NCBI GenBank assembly: GCA_028278305.1
Contig: JANQEP010000114.1
Coordinates: 1 to 35,459, forward strand
Reading direction: 5' to 3'
Source: Candidatus Gastranaerophilales bacterium
GTDB lineage: Bacteria; Cyanobacteriota; Vampirovibrionia; Gastranaerophilales; UBA9971
DNA: 35,459 nt
Shown here: positions 33,026 to 35,459 of the stretch, piece by piece
Numbering within the stretch: the first letter of the stretch is position 1
Layout: each line of letters starts with the position of its first letter
Position numbers and translations under genes: made by a program
Notes under the pieces: model-generated
Told to the model about the DNA's origin: nothing
Databases searched by the model: none
Seen by the model: only the letters and a program-made list of their open reading frames with translations

Positions 33026-33152
33026 CATTAACTGTTTGTTTAATTTTATCAATATAAAAAGTCATAAAAACCGGGAATTCAGGCTTGGAAAACTGACTGA
33101 TTAATTTAATAGCCGAGTAACCTAAAATTAGAACAGAGGGGGGCTTGAAGTT

Positions 33153-33938
33153 ATGAAATCAGGGGTTTTGATATCTTTACTTATATTATCTATGTTCTCT
33201 ATTCCCTGTGCTAATGCTGCACAGAATGATAACTCTTCTAAAGTTACCGGTAAATACGCTAAAAAAGCACATGAGGCTTTTGAAGATAAGGATTTTCTTC
33301 GAGCCGGGGTATATTATGAAAAAGCCTACAGAGCAAACAAAAACAAAGTTTACCTTGAAAATTCCATCATAGCTTATTTACGCTATTCTTTTGATTCTTT
33401 AAATGAAAAAAAATATGAAGAGGCTATAAAATACTGTGTAAAGGTTTTATCACTTCAGCCGAACAACCGGGATGCAAAGGAAATCCTGGCTGACATTTAT
33501 TATTCGAGAGGAACTGATTTATATTACAGCGGCAAAGAGGGCAAAGCAAGAAAAGACCTGGAAAAATCCCTTCAATACAGTATTTTAACCGAACAAAAGC
33601 AAAGAGCAAAAAAATTATTATCGAAAATCTCAGACAAACGGCTTAGATCCGGTTATTCAAAATCTTATATAAAAAAGACTTCCGGTCACAATTCCATGCC
33701 CGAGATACTTGAGTTAATGGAATTAAAGATATACGGGGAAACTTTTGAGAAATCATCTATGTATGAAAGAATCGGTAAGCTTGAAAGAGATGTTTTTGGA
33801 AGAACTTATAAAAATAACGGGCTTATAGTGAGGATGAAAAGGCTGAAATCCAAAGTCCTGCCCGAACTTATAAGCAGGGGAAGTACCATAAATCTTAAAA
33901 GTAAAGATTTTTCCACCTTTAATACAGGCTGTTTTTAA
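33153..33938 (+). CDS. Exported TPR protein with cyanobacterial-type C-terminal repeat motifs
   Basis: 261 aa. Signal peptide MKSGVLISLLILSMFSIPC with cleavage after ANA. Three TPR-like units follow: about 30-60 (AHEAFEDKDFLRAGVYYEKA), 78-110 (YEEAIKYCVKVLSLQPNN) and 110-145. The C-terminal region contains LELMELKIYGETF and KLERDVFGRTYKNNGLIVRM, a motif type I associate with cyanobacterial and melainabacterial proteins. TPRs suggest a protein-binding role at the cell surface. AGGGGGG precedes the ATG. Its end overlaps the convergent flavodiiron gene by four bases. Confidence 0.78.
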   Translation: MKSGVLISLLILSMFSIPCANAAQNDNSSKVTGKYAKKAHEAFEDKDFLRAGVYYEKAYRANKNKVYLENSIIAYLRYSFDSLNEKKYEEAIKYCVKVLSLQPNNRDAKEILADIYYSRGTDLYYSGKEGKARKDLEKSLQYSILTEQKQRAKKLLSKISDKRLRSGYSKSYIKKTSGHNSMPEILELMELKIYGETFEKSSMYERIGKLERDVFGRTYKNNGLIVRMKRLKSKVLPELISRGSTINLKSKDFSTFNTGCF

Positions 33939-35149
33939 CCTGCAGCAATCTGTTGTTTGCCCATTGCATCTTCATGCCTGCTAAAAATTTCATCGGCAAG
34001 TTCATCAAGCTTACGGTAGGCATTTTCGGTAGGGCTGCCTTTTATAAAAACAGGAGTCAAACTTTCTGCTTTTATTGCCGGCATAAGCGCTTTTACCTGT
34101 TCATGCATTTTTTCGCCCAGTTTATCAGCCCATCCAAAAGAACCTATGGAAGTAATAAATTTTGCTTTTGGTTTTAGGGCATTGATTATAGAAGCCGCAT
34201 AAACAGCAGCAGGATGAGGACCCGCCAGGACCATTGATGCTCCCATTACTATTGTGGTAGCATCAACCAGGTAAACCGCAAGTTCTCCAAGATCAGTTTC
34301 CGGCAAGTTAAACAGCGTAACTTTTACACCTTTTTCAATAAGCCTGTCTGCAAGGTAATTAACCATTTTACCTGTGTTTTCATACATAGACACATAAGGG
34401 ATCACGACTTCGCCTTTTACATCGTCAGAAGCCCAATCTGTATAAGCATCTATAATAAATTCAGGTTTATCGTACAGCGGTCCGTGACTTGCAGCTATTA
34501 TTTCAATATCCATGCCTTTTAGCTGTTCTGTATATTTTTTAACATGAGCCCTGAAAGGCATCATAATTTCAGCGTAATATCTTTTTGCAGCCTCGTGAAC
34601 AACCCATTCATTCTTTACGAAAAGGTCGCTTGTTGCGAGGTGCGAGCCCATAAAATCAGTGGTAAAGATAATTTTTTCCTCGGGAATGTAGGTAAACATG
34701 GTATCGGGCCAGTGCACCCAGGGGGCAATTATAAATGTGAGGGTCTTATCCCCGATTGAAATTTTTGTGGAACTATCAACCTCTGTAATTTTGTTTTCAT
34801 CTATTTTTAAATGATTTATAAGAAGTTCCTTACACTTGGAATTGGTTAAAATCTGAGCCTCAGGGTAAATTTCCAGCAAAAGCGGCAGGGACCCTGAATG
34901 GTCAGGCTCTGAATGGTTTGAAACTATGTAATCAATTTTATTAACCTTAAGTGTTTTAAGGTTAGAGAGTAAATCATCCCATTTTTTAGGATATACAGCA
35001 TCAATTAATACAGTTTTTTCACTGCCTTCGATCAGGTATGAATTATAGCTTGTGCCGTGAGGAAGAGGTATTAACTGGTCAAAAAGCCTTCTGTCCCAGT
35101 CTATTGCTCCGACATAGTATATATTTTCCCTTATTTTTTGAACAGCCAT
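33935..35149 (-). CDS. fprA: Flavodiiron protein (A-type flavoprotein)
   Basis: Reduces oxygen to water and/or nitric oxide to N2O. The 404-aa protein has a beta-lactamase-fold diiron domain with ligands His79, Glu81, Asp83, His84 (HSEPDH), His146, Asp165 and His222. A C-terminal flavodoxin domain follows (about 248-395), with the FMN phosphate loop SMYENTG. Every diiron ligand is present, so it should be active. The upstream rubredoxin gene, 24 bases away on the same strand, is its likely electron donor. Confidence 0.95.
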   Translation of the reverse strand: MAVQKIRENIYYVGAIDWDRRLFDQLIPLPHGTSYNSYLIEGSEKTVLIDAVYPKKWDDLLSNLKTLKVNKIDYIVSNHSEPDHSGSLPLLLEIYPEAQILTNSKCKELLINHLKIDENKITEVDSSTKISIGDKTLTFIIAPWVHWPDTMFTYIPEEKIIFTTDFMGSHLATSDLFVKNEWVVHEAAKRYYAEIMMPFRAHVKKYTEQLKGMDIEIIAASHGPLYDKPEFIIDAYTDWASDDVKGEVVIPYVSMYENTGKMVNYLADRLIEKGVKVTLFNLPETDLGELAVYLVDATTIVMGASMVLAGPHPAAVYAASIINALKPKAKFITSIGSFGWADKLGEKMHEQVKALMPAIKAESLTPVFIKGSPTENAYRKLDELADEIFSRHEDAMGKQQIAAG

Positions 35150-35173
35150 TTCCAGCCTATCCTTTCATTCATT

Positions 35174-35335
35174 TTAACTCATTATTTCAAACATATCCTT
35201 TGTAGCGCCGCATGGAGGACATACCCAGTCTTCAGGAACATCGTCAAAAGCAGTGCCTGCTGCTACTCCGTTATCCGGGTCACCTTCGGCAGGGTCATAT
35301 ATATAACCGCAGATTGTGCATACATACTTACTCAT
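35174..35335 (-). CDS. Rubredoxin
   Basis: A 53-aa electron carrier with one Fe(Cys)4 site: Cys6 and Cys9 (CTICG) and Cys39 and Cys42 (CPPCG). The family residues [10 protein letters not shown] and the typical [18 protein letters not shown] end are present. AAAGGAG lies at good spacing before the ATG at 35335. First gene of a two-gene operon with the flavodiiron protein, which it probably reduces during oxygen or NO removal. Confidence 0.96.
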   Translation of the reverse strand: MSKYVCTICGYIYDPAEGDPDNGVAAGTAFDDVPEDWVCPPCGATKDMFEIMS

Positions 35336-35359
35336 TTAAAATCTCCTTTCTGAGGTATA

Positions 35360-35388
35360 AACATAAGGTTCATTTAATATATTAACAA
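35360..35388 (-). promoter_or_regulatory. Promoter for rubredoxin-flavodiiron operon
   Basis: TTGTTA, 17 bases, TATGTT on the minus strand, about 25 bases before the rubredoxin start codon. Each box matches four of six consensus bases. Confidence 0.4.
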
Positions 35389-35423
35389 AAACCAGAGCTG
35401 TTAAAAACTTACTTAATTAAAAA

Positions 35424-35459
35424 TTAAGGAAGTAAGGAATAAAGAAAAAATTCTTACGT
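35424..35459 (+). repeat. Partial copy of the 54-bp hairpin repeat, cut by the window end
   Basis: TTAAGGAAGTAAGGAATAAA then TTCTTACGT resembles the first half of the other copies. The rest lies outside the window. Confidence 0.5.

Overview
The window is about 35.5 kb of AT-rich bacterial chromosome using the standard genetic code, with compact operons and frequent strong Shine-Dalgarno sites. Lineage clues point to a non-photosynthetic relative of cyanobacteria (Melainabacteria/Vampirovibrionia). They are the NarL-type response regulator ending in a DDRTQAAV...REGLV tail familiar from cyanobacterial regulators, a truA-rplM-rpsI block, a DUF512 radical-SAM protein, and an exported repeat protein with LERDVFGRTY-like C-terminal motifs. 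This is inference, not a tree; a firmicute-like lineage is the main alternative. Rubredoxin plus a flavodiiron protein, a ferritin-like diiron protein and ThyX suggest an organism that is anaerobic or meets little oxygen.

Layout. 1-5.7 kb: an exported GH13 glycosidase divergent from a PSP1/RicT-like gene, then a REC-PAS-histidine kinase overlapping a NarL-type response regulator. 5.9-6.6 kb: a 630-bp, internally deleted IS630 element with both terminal inverted repeats, inserted at CTAG beside a dispersed repeat. 6.8-11.4 kb: a two-domain universal stress protein, DUF512, a large membrane protein and an exported SRPBCC-like protein. 11.5-15.5 kb: a four-gene minus-strand operon of circularly permuted ATP-grasp, alpha-E, Anbu proteasome-like peptidase and transglutaminase. 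15.6-17.3 kb: truA, rplM, rpsI. 17.4-24.3 kb: smc-scpA and scpB, separated and flanked by very small genes: Cro/C1-type HTH proteins, two paralogous 58-aa proteins and two tiny membrane proteins. 24.4-31.6 kb: an exported helical protein, homoserine dehydrogenase, ferritin-like protein, ThyX, L31, tRNA-Leu(GAG), TspO, LeuC and a YbhN-like membrane protein. 31.6-35.5 kb: a third member of the small-HTH family with a divergent promoter and 27-codon ORF, a diacylglycerol-kinase-family protein, an exported TPR protein, and rubredoxin-flavodiiron protein.

Two dispersed intergenic repeat families run through the window. One is a hairpin-forming element of about 54 bp, with four good copies and several diverged or partial ones. 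The other has a core like GCGAYYCGNGTTA and includes a perfect 23-bp inverted pair 4.8 kb apart. Neither is explained by the genes.

The most unusual content is threefold: the peptide-ligase/Anbu/transglutaminase operon, whose family is known but whose substrate is not; the recurring pairing of a tiny HTH gene with a divergent tiny gene that has a strong Shine-Dalgarno site, seen three times; and the two repeat families. Only the 58-aa family and its association with the HTH genes look possibly undescribed.
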